The notes: generated from the sequence alone by a model not told the origin. A DNA stretch of 64,000 bases from Umezawaea endophytica (GCF_025061645.1 NZ_JANYMP010000005.1:410812-474811); one strand, 5' to 3'. Shown: positions 40,329 to 50,332, numbered from the stretch's first letter. Numbers and translations are program-made.

Positions 40329-41194
40329 GCTTGCCTGGCCTCCTTGGCGATGCCTCGGATGAAGGGGTAGAGCAAGATCACGATGAGCAGGATCAGCAGC
40401 ACGTTGATGGCGCTGCCGAGCCCGAGCTGCTGGCCGCCGTCCTGGAAGGCGACGTTGTAGATGTAGAGCATGATCGACTCGTTGCCGATCTGCGTCGCCT
40501 GCGGCGAGAGCGGGACGAGCTGGTCGAACGTCCGCAGCACGTCCATGATCGAGATGATCGCGACGAACCCGAGCACGCCCCGGATGGACGGGATGATCAC
40601 GCTCCAGTGCGTGCGGAACGTGGACGCCCCGTCGATCCGCGACGCCTCGATGACCTCCGCGGGCACGCCCTGGAGCCCGGCGATGATCACCAGCATCGAG
40701 AACGGGAGCATGAACCAGATCGTGTCGAGCGCGATCACCAGCCGGTTGGGCCACGGGTCGATGAACCACAGCACCTCGTGGCCGGTGAGCGTCGACACGA
40801 GGTGGTTGACCACCCCGCCGAAGTTCGCGTCGAACAGCCAGGAGAACATCGTCGCCCCGACGATGTTGGGCACCACGTAGGAGATCAGCAGGAAGCCGAG
40901 CACGAACGGCTTGCTCCGGCCCAGCCCGTTGACCATCACCGCCAGCAGGTAGCCGCCGACGATCAGCGTGGCGACCACGACGGCCGTCAGCCCGACGGTG
41001 AACAGCACCGCCCGACCCAGGCGCGGGTCGGACAGCGCCGCGGAGTAGTTGTCGAGCCCGACGAAGGTGCCCGCCTCGCCGTAGTTCACGCGCTGGAGGC
41101 TCCACTCCACCGTCCGGTAGAGCGGGAGGACCAGCAGGCCTCCCATCACCAGCACGCTCGGGGCGATCAGCCCCAGGAACTCTCGTCTGCGCAT
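40325..41194 (-). CDS. ABC transporter permease (MalF/sugar type)
   Basis: A 289-residue permease with six helices (LIAPSVLVMGGLLVLPLYR first) and the EAA loop VIEASRIDGASTFRTHW, then IPSIRGV. ATG 41194 was chosen because GAGG lies upstream; an in-frame GTG at 41203 is possible. It lies 25 bases after the binding-protein gene. No ATP-binding subunit gene exists in the locus, so it probably borrows a shared MsiK-type ATPase encoded elsewhere. Confidence 0.92.
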   Translation of the reverse strand: MRRREFLGLIAPSVLVMGGLLVLPLYRTVEWSLQRVNYGEAGTFVGLDNYSAALSDPRLGRAVLFTVGLTAVVVATLIVGGYLLAVMVNGLGRSKPFVLGFLLISYVVPNIVGATMFSWLFDANFGGVVNHLVSTLTGHEVLWFIDPWPNRLVIALDTIWFMLPFSMLVIIAGLQGVPAEVIEASRIDGASTFRTHWSVIIPSIRGVLGFVAIISIMDVLRTFDQLVPLSPQATQIGNESIMLYIYNVAFQDGGQQLGLGSAINVLLILLIVILLYPFIRGIAKEARQA

Positions 41195-41219
41195 GACGGA
41201 CACCTCGCTGCCGGATTCG

Positions 41220-42539
41220 CTACTTCTTGTACTCGGCCAGGATCTTCGCCGCGATCTGCTGCATCTGCGCGGTGCCCTCCGCCACCGGGGTGTTGCCGAG
41301 CACGACGTCCGCGACCACGGTCCGGGTGTCGTTGCTGATGCGGGAGGTCCACGGGTGCGGCTCGGCGGGCGGGGCCTTGCCGATCGACACCTGCGCCGCC
41401 TCGGCGTACGGGCTGCTGCCGGGCGTGACGATGCCGTCGCGCGCCGGGTACGCGGCGGGCACGGAGGCCTTCGACGCGTCGGCGCTCACCGAGGAGGCGA
41501 TCATCTCGAACAGCATCTTCGGATCGGCCGCCGCGTTGGTCGGGATCGACCAACCATCCACCGAAAGTGTGTTGTAGAGGACGTCGCCGCCCGCGACCGA
41601 CGGCGGGGGCGCGAACCCGAACTGCTGGGAGAACTTGCTGTTGGACGCCTGCGTGAGGTCGTTCATCCGGCCAGAGAACATGATCGCGACCGCCGCCGAC
41701 CCGTTGTACATCTGCTGCTGCACCCTGGGCTGGTCGAACGTGGTGACCTGCGGGTCCATGAACGGGGCCAGCGACCGCAGCTCGTCGAACGCCTTGGCGG
41801 CCTCCGGCTTGTCGAAGTTCGGCGTCATCGTGGTCGCGTCCACGTAGTCGACGCCGAGCGAGCCGAGCGCGGAGTCGTACGCGGTGGCGATGTCGGAGCT
41901 GGCGAGCAGCGGCAGCGCGACCGGGTACTTGATCTGCCCGGCCTGCTGGATCTTGCCCGCCACGTCCCGCAGCTCGGCGAACGTCGTCGGCGGCTTGAGG
42001 CCGAGCGACTCGAAGACGTCCTTGCGGTAGGCCATCACGTACATCTGGGCCTGCATCGGCAAGCCGTAGAGCTTGCCGTCGTAGGACATGGCCTGGCGCA
42101 TGGCCTTGTTGATGTCGCTGAGCCCGTACTCCTGGTCGAACTCGGCCACGTACTCGTCGAGCGGCCTCAGCTTCTGCTCCCCGGCGTACTTCGGGATGAT
42201 GAAGCCGTAGGTCTCGACGACGTCGTAGGTGCCGGTGTCGCCCGCCAGCGTCGCGGTGGTCTTCTGCACCTGGCCCGCGAAGTCGATCGGCTCGTGCTTG
42301 ACGGTGACCTGGTTCTTCGAACAGCTCTTCACCATCGTGTTGGTGAACGGGTCGATGGCGGAGGAGTTGTAGGCCAGCACGTTGACCGAGGTGGCCTTCG
42401 ACGGCGCGGGGAAGTCGCAGTCGACCTGGGCCGCGGTCGAGGACGACGTCCGGGAGCCCGCGCCGCAGGCCGTGAGCAGCAGGGCGGCGGAGATCGTGGT
42501 GGCGAGCGCTCTCACCACGGTGGTGCGGGGTTGGGGCAT
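41220..42539 (-). CDS. ABC transporter substrate-binding lipoprotein
   Basis: A 439-residue extracytoplasmic solute-binding protein of the sugar (family 1) type. The lipoprotein signal ends with lipobox LLTAC near residue 26. Mature features include YDVVETYGFIIPKYAG, YDGKLYGLPMQAQMYVMAYRKD and an aromatic/acidic binding cleft. ATG 42539 has AGGAG 7 bases upstream, and LacI box C lies about 40 bases upstream. Codon use matches the locus. The ligand is unknown and is the key to the pathway. Confidence 0.92.
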   Translation of the reverse strand: MPQPRTTVVRALATTISAALLLTACGAGSRTSSSTAAQVDCDFPAPSKATSVNVLAYNSSAIDPFTNTMVKSCSKNQVTVKHEPIDFAGQVQKTTATLAGDTGTYDVVETYGFIIPKYAGEQKLRPLDEYVAEFDQEYGLSDINKAMRQAMSYDGKLYGLPMQAQMYVMAYRKDVFESLGLKPPTTFAELRDVAGKIQQAGQIKYPVALPLLASSDIATAYDSALGSLGVDYVDATTMTPNFDKPEAAKAFDELRSLAPFMDPQVTTFDQPRVQQQMYNGSAAVAIMFSGRMNDLTQASNSKFSQQFGFAPPPSVAGGDVLYNTLSVDGWSIPTNAAADPKMLFEMIASSVSADASKASVPAAYPARDGIVTPGSSPYAEAAQVSIGKAPPAEPHPWTSRISNDTRTVVADVVLGNTPVAEGTAQMQQIAAKILAEYKK

Positions 42540-42576
42540 CGCTGGGCTCCTACCGTCCAAGGGGGATCGTTGACTA

Positions 42577-42590
42577 TTCATACGTATGCA
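42577..42590. promoter_or_regulatory. LacI-regulon operator, box C
   Basis: TTCATACGTATGCA on the plus strand, with core CATACGTATG (42579-42588). It sits directly after the stop codon of the second HisD-like gene and upstream of the ABC importer operon. Confidence 0.8.
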
Positions 42591-43922
42591 CTACTTCGGG
42601 GCTTCGATCATGTCCAGGCGGAGCTGCGCGCTGTCGCGGTGCCCGACGAGCGCTTCGAAGTCGGACACGGCGACGGTGGGCTCCGCCTGGGCGCGGGTCG
42701 ACTCCCGCGTCGCGCGCTGGTAGGTCACCTGCTTGAGGAAACCCGCGACCGACAACCCCCCGGTGTGCCGCGCGCCACGAGCGGTGGGCAGCACGTGGTT
42801 CGTCCCCGACATCCCCTTGTCGGCGTAGACGACCGTCGACCACGTCCCCAGGAACAGCGAGCCGTAGTTGCGCAGCGCCTCCAGCCACCAGTCCAGGTCC
42901 TCCGCCAGCACCTCCAGGTGCTCGGGGGCCAGGATGTTCATGACCTGCGCGGCGGTCTCGCGGTCCTCGACGAGGTAGATCGAGCCGTGGTCGCGCCAGG
43001 CTGCGCCCGCGATGTCCCTGGTGGCGAGACCCGCCAACTGCTTCTCGATCTGCCGCGGCACCTCCCGCGCGAGCCGCTCGGACGTGGTGGCGAGGCTCGC
43101 GGGCGAGGTGGGGCCGTGCTCGGCCTGCGCGAGCAGGTCCGAGGCGACGAGCGCGGCGTCGGCCGTGTCGTCGGCGATCACCGCGACCTCGGACGGCCCG
43201 GCGAGCACGTCGATGCCGACCCGGCCGTAGAGCTGCCGCTTCGCCTCGGCGACGTAGGCGTTGCCCGCGCCGACGATCACGTCGGCTGGCTCGCCGTCGA
43301 GCAGGCCGAAGGCCATGGCGGCCAACGCCTGCACGCCGCCGACCGCGTGCACGGAGTCCGCGCCGGTGATGCTCGCCGCGTACAGCACCGCGGGGTGCGG
43401 CCTGCCGTTCAGCGACGGCGGCGTCGCGGACACGACGTTGCGGACACCGGCGACACGGGCCACGCCCACCGTCATGAACGCGCTCGCGAGCAGCGGGAAC
43501 CGACCCGCGGGCAGGTAGGCGCCCACGTTGTCGACCGGGATGAAGCGCTGCCCGCACACCACGCCGGGCACCACCTCCTCCTCGAAGTCGACCAGCCGGG
43601 CGCGCTGCATCGCGGCGAACCGCCGCGTCCGGTCGGCGCCCGCGTCCAGCGCCTCGCGCAGCGACGCGGGGAGCTGGTCGGCCGCGCGGGCCACCTCGGC
43701 GGCGGGCACCTCCAGCGAACGCCCCTCGTACCCGTCCAGCTCGACGGCGTAGCGCAGGACCGCGTCCAGCCCCTCGCGCTCGATCCGGCCCAGCATCTCG
43801 GAAACCTTCGCGACGACCTCCGGGTCACGCCGGACGGGGCCGCCGGATCCCGCGGGTTCCTTGACGACCACGAGGCCGCCACCGATCCTCACCTTGTCCG
43901 CGTCGCTCAAATGCATACGCAT
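42591..43922 (-). CDS. Second histidinol-dehydrogenase-like enzyme
   Basis: A 443-residue HisD-fold dehydrogenase, clearly divergent from the one at 35984. Active-site patterns are LLAQAEHGPTSPA (Gln, His), APEHLEV (Glu-His) and YADKGMSGTNHVLPT (Asp), with tail ARGARHTGGLSVAGFLKQVTYQRA. All catalytic classes of residue appear kept. LacI box D overlaps the ATG at 43922, and no Shine-Dalgarno is visible before it. A leaderless transcript or an internal start are both possible. The importer operon follows after 51 bases. Confidence 0.87.
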   Translation of the reverse strand: MRMHLSDADKVRIGGGLVVVKEPAGSGGPVRRDPEVVAKVSEMLGRIEREGLDAVLRYAVELDGYEGRSLEVPAAEVARAADQLPASLREALDAGADRTRRFAAMQRARLVDFEEEVVPGVVCGQRFIPVDNVGAYLPAGRFPLLASAFMTVGVARVAGVRNVVSATPPSLNGRPHPAVLYAASITGADSVHAVGGVQALAAMAFGLLDGEPADVIVGAGNAYVAEAKRQLYGRVGIDVLAGPSEVAVIADDTADAALVASDLLAQAEHGPTSPASLATTSERLAREVPRQIEKQLAGLATRDIAGAAWRDHGSIYLVEDRETAAQVMNILAPEHLEVLAEDLDWWLEALRNYGSLFLGTWSTVVYADKGMSGTNHVLPTARGARHTGGLSVAGFLKQVTYQRATRESTRAQAEPTVAVSDFEALVGHRDSAQLRLDMIEAPK

Positions 43923-43925
43923 ACA
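43912..43925. promoter_or_regulatory. LacI-regulon operator, box D
   Basis: TGCATACGCATACA, with two central-half changes from consensus. It covers the start codon of the second HisD-like gene on the minus strand. Confidence 0.7.
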
Positions 43926-44101
43926 CTAGGTGTCGACGCAGGTTGTGGCAATACGCAGGTTGGTTGCCGTTCATCCTGGCCACGTCGCGGCGTGGCGAGC
44001 GCGAGCGCCCTCCGCCGGAATCGGGCGAGCGTGGACCGGGGCGTGCCGCGCCTCCGGGAGCCCGCCCCGGCACGGCGAGTGGCCTCCCTATACTCCCGAT
44101 C

Positions 44102-45274
<1,173 letters not shown>

Positions 45275-45420
45275 GCACGCGGGCTCGCGGTAGCGCGCCA
45301 TCCCCCACGAGAGCCAAAAACCGGCTCACCACCGGGTGACGCCCCCGCACCCGCTCCGCTCCTAGCGTTCCCCTCGCCGCCGAGGCACCCGCCACCGGCA
45401 CCCCGACCAGGAGGAACGCC

Positions 45421-46671
45421 ATGACCGCGAAGACCACCCGCCGCTCGCGCCGACGCCCGGCGGCGGTCACCGCACTGGTGCTGACCGTTGCCGCGGCCTG
45501 CCCGTTGGCCGCCGTCGCGGACACGTCGTCCGCCGCCGAACGGTCCCAGGCCAGGCGGTTGGAGACGATCGCCGAGCGAGCGGTCGCCGCGGGCGTCCCC
45601 GGCGTCGTGGTCCGGGTGGACAGCGGTCGCGGGCCGGTGGTCAGCGTCGTCCGGCAGGGCTCTTGGACCACGTCCGACCACGTGCTCCGCGCGACTGACA
45701 CGTTCCGGATGGCCTCGAACACGAAGACGGTCACCGCCGCGCTGGTGCTGCAACTGGTCGGCGAGCACCGGCTGCGCCTGGACGACACCGTCGAGCGGTG
45801 GCTGCCGGGTCTGGTGCCCAACGGCGCGGGCATCACCCTGCGGATGCTGCTGAACCACACCAGCGGGCTGGCCGAGTCCGCCTACACCGAGAAGTCGCTG
45901 AACCTCATGACCGGCCGCGACACGAGCAGGCCGAGCGCCGAGGAGGTGCTGGCGCTGGGCACGACCCAGCCCCCGGTGGGCGCTCCGGGCGAGACGTGGT
46001 TCTACAGCAACCCCGGCTACGTCGCGCTCGGCATGGTGCTGGAGAAGGCGACCGGGCACACCTTCGCCGACCTGGTCCAGCGGCGCGTCGCGGGCCCGCT
46101 CGGGATGCGGGACACCTACGTCGCGACCAGCGCCGCACCGCGTCGCGGCACCGCACCGCTCGCCCACGGCTACGAGCCCGACGCCGCCCACCTGCGGCCC
46201 ATCGCCGAACCGCTCGGGCTGCCGGAGGACTGGGGCTTCGTCGGGCCCGCGAACGACGAGCACGTCGACACGACCGCGATCGACCAGTCGTGGGGCCGGG
46301 CGGCGGCCGCGATCGTCTCCACCGCGGCCGACTGGGCCCGGTTCGACAACGCGCTGATGTCCGGCGGGCTCTTCCCGAAGCGGCTGCTGGACGAGATGCG
46401 CGCCACCGTGCCGTCGCGGGACTCGGACCACCGCTACGGCCTGGGCGTGGACGAGTACCGCTCGCCGTGCGGCACGGTCTGGGGCCACGACGGCGCGCTG
46501 CCCGGCTACCGCAGCGACAACTACACCGACGAGTCCGGCCGCCGCACCGTCTCCGTCCTGAGCACCACCCACTTCGGGCTCATGGTCTCCCCCGAGGCGA
46601 ACGCCGCCGAGGCGGAGCTGGTCGACGCGGCCATCTGCGCGATGCTGGGCAAGCCCGTCCCGAAGGGCTGA
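45421..46671 (+). CDS. Secreted serine hydrolase, class C beta-lactamase / D-Ala-D-Ala carboxypeptidase-like
   Basis: A 416-residue exported protein. A twin-arginine-rich start (RRSRRRP) and signal end near AVA. The penicillin-binding-fold motifs are SxxK as MASNTKTVT (Ser near residue 99), YxN as YSNPGY, and HDG in WGHDGALPGY replacing KTG. These are typical of the esterase/carboxypeptidase branch of class C enzymes. AGGAGG precedes the ATG. It probably acts on peptidoglycan peptides or esters outside the cell. True lactamase activity cannot be judged. Confidence 0.9.
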   Translation: MTAKTTRRSRRRPAAVTALVLTVAAACPLAAVADTSSAAERSQARRLETIAERAVAAGVPGVVVRVDSGRGPVVSVVRQGSWTTSDHVLRATDTFRMASNTKTVTAALVLQLVGEHRLRLDDTVERWLPGLVPNGAGITLRMLLNHTSGLAESAYTEKSLNLMTGRDTSRPSAEEVLALGTTQPPVGAPGETWFYSNPGYVALGMVLEKATGHTFADLVQRRVAGPLGMRDTYVATSAAPRRGTAPLAHGYEPDAAHLRPIAEPLGLPEDWGFVGPANDEHVDTTAIDQSWGRAAAAIVSTAADWARFDNALMSGGLFPKRLLDEMRATVPSRDSDHRYGLGVDEYRSPCGTVWGHDGALPGYRSDNYTDESGRRTVSVLSTTHFGLMVSPEANAAEAELVDAAICAMLGKPVPKG

Positions 46672-46696
46672 CCGACGACGAGTCCGGTGTGGACGG

Positions 46697-47350
46697 TCAG
46701 CGCCGGGGGTGGACGAGTCCGGAGTCGTAGGCGAACACGATGGCGGCGGCCCGATCGCGGGCGCCGAGCTTCGCGAACAGGGAACCGACGTGGGTCTTGA
46801 CGGTGGTCTCGGCGAGGCTGAGGTGGTCGGCGATCTCCCGGTTGGACAGGCCGCGGGCCATCAGCCGCAGGACGTCCAACTCCCGTGCGGTGACCGTGTC
46901 CGGCAGGCCGGGGGCTCGGGGCACCGGGCGGACGAGCCTGCGGTAGGTGGTCAGGATCGGGCCGAGGAGCCTGCCGTCGATCCAGGTGCCGCCCGCCGCC
47001 ACGGTGCGCACCGCCTCGATGAGGTTCTCGGCCGTGGCGGACTTCAGCTCGAAGCCCGCGGCGCCCGCCTCGACGGCGGACCAGAGCACGTCCTCGTCGT
47101 CGAAGGTGGTCAGGACGCAGACCGGCGGGCCTCCCGCGGCGCGCAGCACGCGGGTCGCCTCGACCCCGTCGGTGCCGGGCATGCGGACGTCCATGCAGAC
47201 GACGTCCGGCGCGCAGTCGGCGACCGCGCCGGCGATGTCGCCGCCGTCACCGCGTTCGCCGACGACCTGGATGTCGGGTTGGCTGCGCAGGACGAGCGCG
47301 AGCCCGGCCCGGATCATCGGCTGGTCGTCGACCAGGAGGACCCTGATCAC
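46697..47350 (-). CDS. NarL/LuxR-family response regulator
   Basis: A 217-residue regulator. The receiver domain has the acidic pair in LLVDDQP and phospho-Asp near residue 54 in VVCMDVRMPG, with the switch Thr in VLTTFDDEDV. The C-terminal LuxR HTH is TARELDVLRLMARGLSNREIA then AETTVKTHVGSLFAKLG. The GTG start overlaps the stop of its kinase gene (GTGA). A repeated palindrome upstream of the kinase is the likely binding site. Confidence 0.93.
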   Translation of the reverse strand: MIRVLLVDDQPMIRAGLALVLRSQPDIQVVGERGDGGDIAGAVADCAPDVVCMDVRMPGTDGVEATRVLRAAGGPPVCVLTTFDDEDVLWSAVEAGAAGFELKSATAENLIEAVRTVAAGGTWIDGRLLGPILTTYRRLVRPVPRAPGLPDTVTARELDVLRLMARGLSNREIADHLSLAETTVKTHVGSLFAKLGARDRAAAIVFAYDSGLVHPRR

Positions 47351-48456
47351 GACCTCGCTCCGGCGAGCGTGCGCGGGATCAGCGCCTGGACGGTCCACCG
47401 GTCACCGCTCGGCCGGGCCCGGAACGTCCCGTCGATGGCGGTGACGCGGTGTTCGAGGCCGGTCAAGCCCATCCCGGCCCCACCACGGCCGGCGTTCGGG
47501 CCACACGGGCTGGTGACGTGCACGGCGATGCCGTCGTCGTCGAGCGCGACGCGGATGCACGCCTCGGGGCGGGTGGCGTGCTTGACCACGTTGGTGAGGG
47601 CTTCGCGCACGACGTCGTGCAGGACGATGCGCGGCCCGGCGGCGGCCTGGTCGACCCCGTCGGCCACCGTGAGGTCGACGCGCAGGCCCGCGTCGCGGTA
47701 GCTGGTGACCAGGTCGTCGAGGTGGCCGAGCCCCGACGCCGCGGGCGAGTGGCCGCCGCGGTGCATGAGCACCAGCGCCTGCCGCAGTTCGTCCATCCCC
47801 TCCCGCCCCACGACCTCGGCCCGCCGCAACGCGTCGACCGCCTCGTCCGGCGCGGACAGCAGGTTCATCCGCGCGCCCGCGAGGTGGAGCAGGACGACGC
47901 TGAAGCTGTGGCCTACCAGGTCGTGCAGGTCGCGCGCGATGCGCTGGCGGTCGGCGACGACCGCGGCCTCGGCGAGTTCGACCCTGGTCCGCTCCAACTC
48001 GGCGATCAGGGTCTGCTGCTCGCCGACCAGCCTGCCGAGGACCCAGCCGAGCAGCAGCCCCGCCGACCACAGCCACGCGCCGATGCCGCGGTGCCAGTCG
48101 TTGGTGTCCAACGCCCAGACCAGGAACGGGGAGACCAGGCACAGCGCCATCGCGACGGTGTCGACGCGGCGCTCGCTGCTGGCCGCGACCACGGCCATCG
48201 CGGTGATCAGCACCATGTTCGCGGTGTGGGTCACCACCGCGATGTCCCCCACGAGCGTGGGGATCACGGTCCACGCCAGCAGCAGCCACCCCGGCATCGT
48301 CCGCCAGACGGTCCTGACGACCAGCGCGGGCAGCATCGCCAACGCCAGGACCCGGCCCCAGTCCTCGGCGTAGACGAGGTTGAGGATCCCGAACCCGCTG
48401 CCGAGGAGCGCCGTCCTGGTGACGAACGCGTCGCGGCCACGCAGCAGAAGGCGCAT
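47347..48456 (-). CDS. DesK/NarX-type sensor histidine kinase
   Basis: A 369-residue kinase with four to five membrane helices in residues 15-140, an H-box DRQRIARDLHDLVGHSFSVV, an N-box VREALTNVVKHATRP and a G-box GMGLTGLEHRV. It is coupled to the response regulator downstream by a 4-base overlap. The signal is unknown; a membrane or lipid cue is usual for this fold. The start at 48456 is followed by basic residues (MRLLLRGRD). Confidence 0.92.
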   Translation of the reverse strand: MRLLLRGRDAFVTRTALLGSGFGILNLVYAEDWGRVLALAMLPALVVRTVWRTMPGWLLLAWTVIPTLVGDIAVVTHTANMVLITAMAVVAASSERRVDTVAMALCLVSPFLVWALDTNDWHRGIGAWLWSAGLLLGWVLGRLVGEQQTLIAELERTRVELAEAAVVADRQRIARDLHDLVGHSFSVVLLHLAGARMNLLSAPDEAVDALRRAEVVGREGMDELRQALVLMHRGGHSPAASGLGHLDDLVTSYRDAGLRVDLTVADGVDQAAAGPRIVLHDVVREALTNVVKHATRPEACIRVALDDDGIAVHVTSPCGPNAGRGGAGMGLTGLEHRVTAIDGTFRARPSGDRWTVQALIPRTLAGARS

Positions 48457-48528
48457 GGCTCGGATCGTAGGCCGACCGGGCCGCCGCACGGGTCGACGTC
48501 GGTGGACTCGCGACGAAAGCACGGGCCG

Positions 48529-48573
48529 ATCTCCTACCGGGGTAGGAGATCGGGCCGCTTCTCCTACCGGGGT
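48529..48573. promoter_or_regulatory. Palindrome plus direct repeat upstream of two-component operon
   Basis: ATCTCCTACC-GG-GGTAGGAGAT (48529-48550) has perfect 10-bp arms. Its word CTCCTACCGGGGT recurs 30 bp further on (48531-48543 and 48561-48573). It sits 73 bases upstream of the kinase start and probably binds the co-encoded response regulator. The rest of 48457-48714 holds no gene. Confidence 0.65.
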
Positions 48574-48714
48574 GCCACCGCGGAACGGCACCGCGGCCCG
48601 AAGACGCCGCACCGCCCGCTGCCTACCGTTCTTGGTGACCGAGATCGGGCGTGAGCCGTTCCGCCCGACGGGTCCACCGGCGCCCCAAGAGCGCCACACC
48701 CAGGCGGAGGCGTT

Positions 48715-49914
48715 GTGCGACAAGGAGTTCGTGGTGCGGTGGCGGCCGGACCCGGTCGCACCGCTCGTGGCACGGTGCTCGCCGCGGCGACGTTGACGAT
48801 CATGGCGCCCGCGCTCATCGCTCCGAGCCTGCCCGCGATGGAACAGGCCTTCGCCGACCGGCCGGGTGCGTCGCTGCTGGTCCGGCTCACGATGACGATC
48901 ACCTCCCTGGCGGTCGCGGTCACCGCGCCGGTGGCCGGGGTGGTCGCCGACCGGATCGGCGGCCGACCGCTTCTGGTGGCGGGCCTCGTCCTCTACAGCG
49001 CCTGCGGCACCATCGGCTACTTCCTCGACGACCTGCACCTGCTGCTGGCGAGCAGGGCGCTGCTCGGTGTCGCCGTCGGTGGGGTCATGACCGCCGTCAA
49101 CGCCGTCGTCACCGACTGGTTCGACGGACCGGATCGCGCGTCGTTCCTCGGTCTCCAGCAGGTCTTCGCCAGCCTCAGCGGGGTGGTGCTGCTGCCGCTG
49201 GCGGGCGTGCTCGCCACCGCGGGGTGGCGGGTGCCGTTCTGGCTCTACGCCGTGGCGGCGGCGGTCGTGCCGTTCGCGTTGCTCGCCGTGCGGGACCGGC
49301 ACGGGACGGCGCGGCCGACCGCGCCGGGCGGTGGACGCGCGTTCACCGGCGGTGTGCTGGGCGTCTACGCGCTCGCGCTGGTCGCGACCCTGGTCTTCTA
49401 CATGGCCCCGACGCAGGTCCCGTTCCTGCTGTCAGGCCAAGGGGTCGGCCCCGTGCTGGTCGGCGCCGTCGTCGCGGGCAGCACCCTGGCGAGCACGCTG
49501 GGCGGGTTCACCTTCCCGGCCCTGCGCAAGAGGTTGTCCTCCGGAGCGGTCACGACGGTCTGCGTCGCGCTGCTCGGCACGGGCTGGTCGCTGGTCGGTG
49601 TCACGGGCGGGCCCGCGGGCACCTCGGTGGGCCTGTTCATCGGTGGCCTGGGCGTCGGGCTCGCCATCCCCAACCTCACGCTGCGGCTGTCGGAGACCGC
49701 GCCGCCCGCGTGGCGCGGCCGCGTCTTCAGCGGGCTCGTGGCGGGGATCTTCCTGGGCCAGTTCCTCTCCCCGCTGCTCGTCCAACCCCTGATCCGCGCC
49801 ACCGGTGTCGGCACCGCCTTCACCTGGTCGGGCATCGCCCTGATCGCGGGCGCGGCCGTCGCCGCGGTCGGTTCCTCGATCCGCGGCACTCACCAAGAAA
49901 GGACGAATCCTTGA
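48715..49914 (+). CDS. MFS efflux transporter
   Basis: A 399-residue twelve-helix transporter. The motif GVVADRIGGRPLL follows helix 2 and ASRALLGVAVGGVMTAVNAVV is helix 4, characteristic of proton-driven drug efflux families. The start is uncertain: GTG 48715 has GGAGG just upstream, GTG 48739 has AAGGAG. Its stop overlaps the next gene's TTG. It leads a run of same-strand genes up to the damaged multicopper oxidase. Confidence 0.88.
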   Translation: MRQGVRGAVAAGPGRTARGTVLAAATLTIMAPALIAPSLPAMEQAFADRPGASLLVRLTMTITSLAVAVTAPVAGVVADRIGGRPLLVAGLVLYSACGTIGYFLDDLHLLLASRALLGVAVGGVMTAVNAVVTDWFDGPDRASFLGLQQVFASLSGVVLLPLAGVLATAGWRVPFWLYAVAAAVVPFALLAVRDRHGTARPTAPGGGRAFTGGVLGVYALALVATLVFYMAPTQVPFLLSGQGVGPVLVGAVVAGSTLASTLGGFTFPALRKRLSSGAVTTVCVALLGTGWSLVGVTGGPAGTSVGLFIGGLGVGLAIPNLTLRLSETAPPAWRGRVFSGLVAGIFLGQFLSPLLVQPLIRATGVGTAFTWSGIALIAGAAVAAVGSSIRGTHQERTNP

Positions 49915-50327
49915 TCTACCACGGCATTCGCTTCTCCCTCAAACTCGGAGTCGGTGAGGAGGAGGTGGTGGCGGGCCTCGCGGCCATGCGCGCGGCCTCC
50001 CTCGCGATCCCGACCATCCGGTCGTTCGTCATCGGGCGCGACATCGGCGGCGAGTACGACTACGGCGCCGTGTCGGTCATCGACGACCTCGCGGGCTACG
50101 AGGAGATGATGAACCACCCGTCGCACCTCGAGGTGGACCGCCTCGGCCTGCCGCTGATCGACAGGTTCGCGTCGTTCGACATCACCGACGACCCCGATCC
50201 CGACCTGGGCGCGAAGATCGCCGAGGTCCACCGGCGCCGCTACGCGGGCAACCCCGACGTCGCCGACCTGGTCTCCGACCTCGGCGAGTACAGCGGCAGC
50301 GCCGCTCCCGGCCCGCACGCGAGCTGA
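49911..50327 (+). CDS. Dabb-domain (dimeric alpha/beta barrel) protein
   Basis: A 138-residue small protein of the stress-responsive A/B-barrel type (IYHGIRFSLKLGVGEEEVVA, VIGRDIGGEYDYGAVSVIDD, YEEMMNHPSHLEV). A TTG start in a 4-base overlap with the MFS stop is supported by AAGGA 7 bases upstream. Related proteins are cyclases or olivetolic-acid-cyclase-like enzymes, and some have no activity. The role here is unknown. A strong hairpin follows. Confidence 0.8.
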   Translation: MIYHGIRFSLKLGVGEEEVVAGLAAMRAASLAIPTIRSFVIGRDIGGEYDYGAVSVIDDLAGYEEMMNHPSHLEVDRLGLPLIDRFASFDITDDPDPDLGAKIAEVHRRRYAGNPDVADLVSDLGEYSGSAAPGPHAS

Positions 50328-50332
50328 CACCG

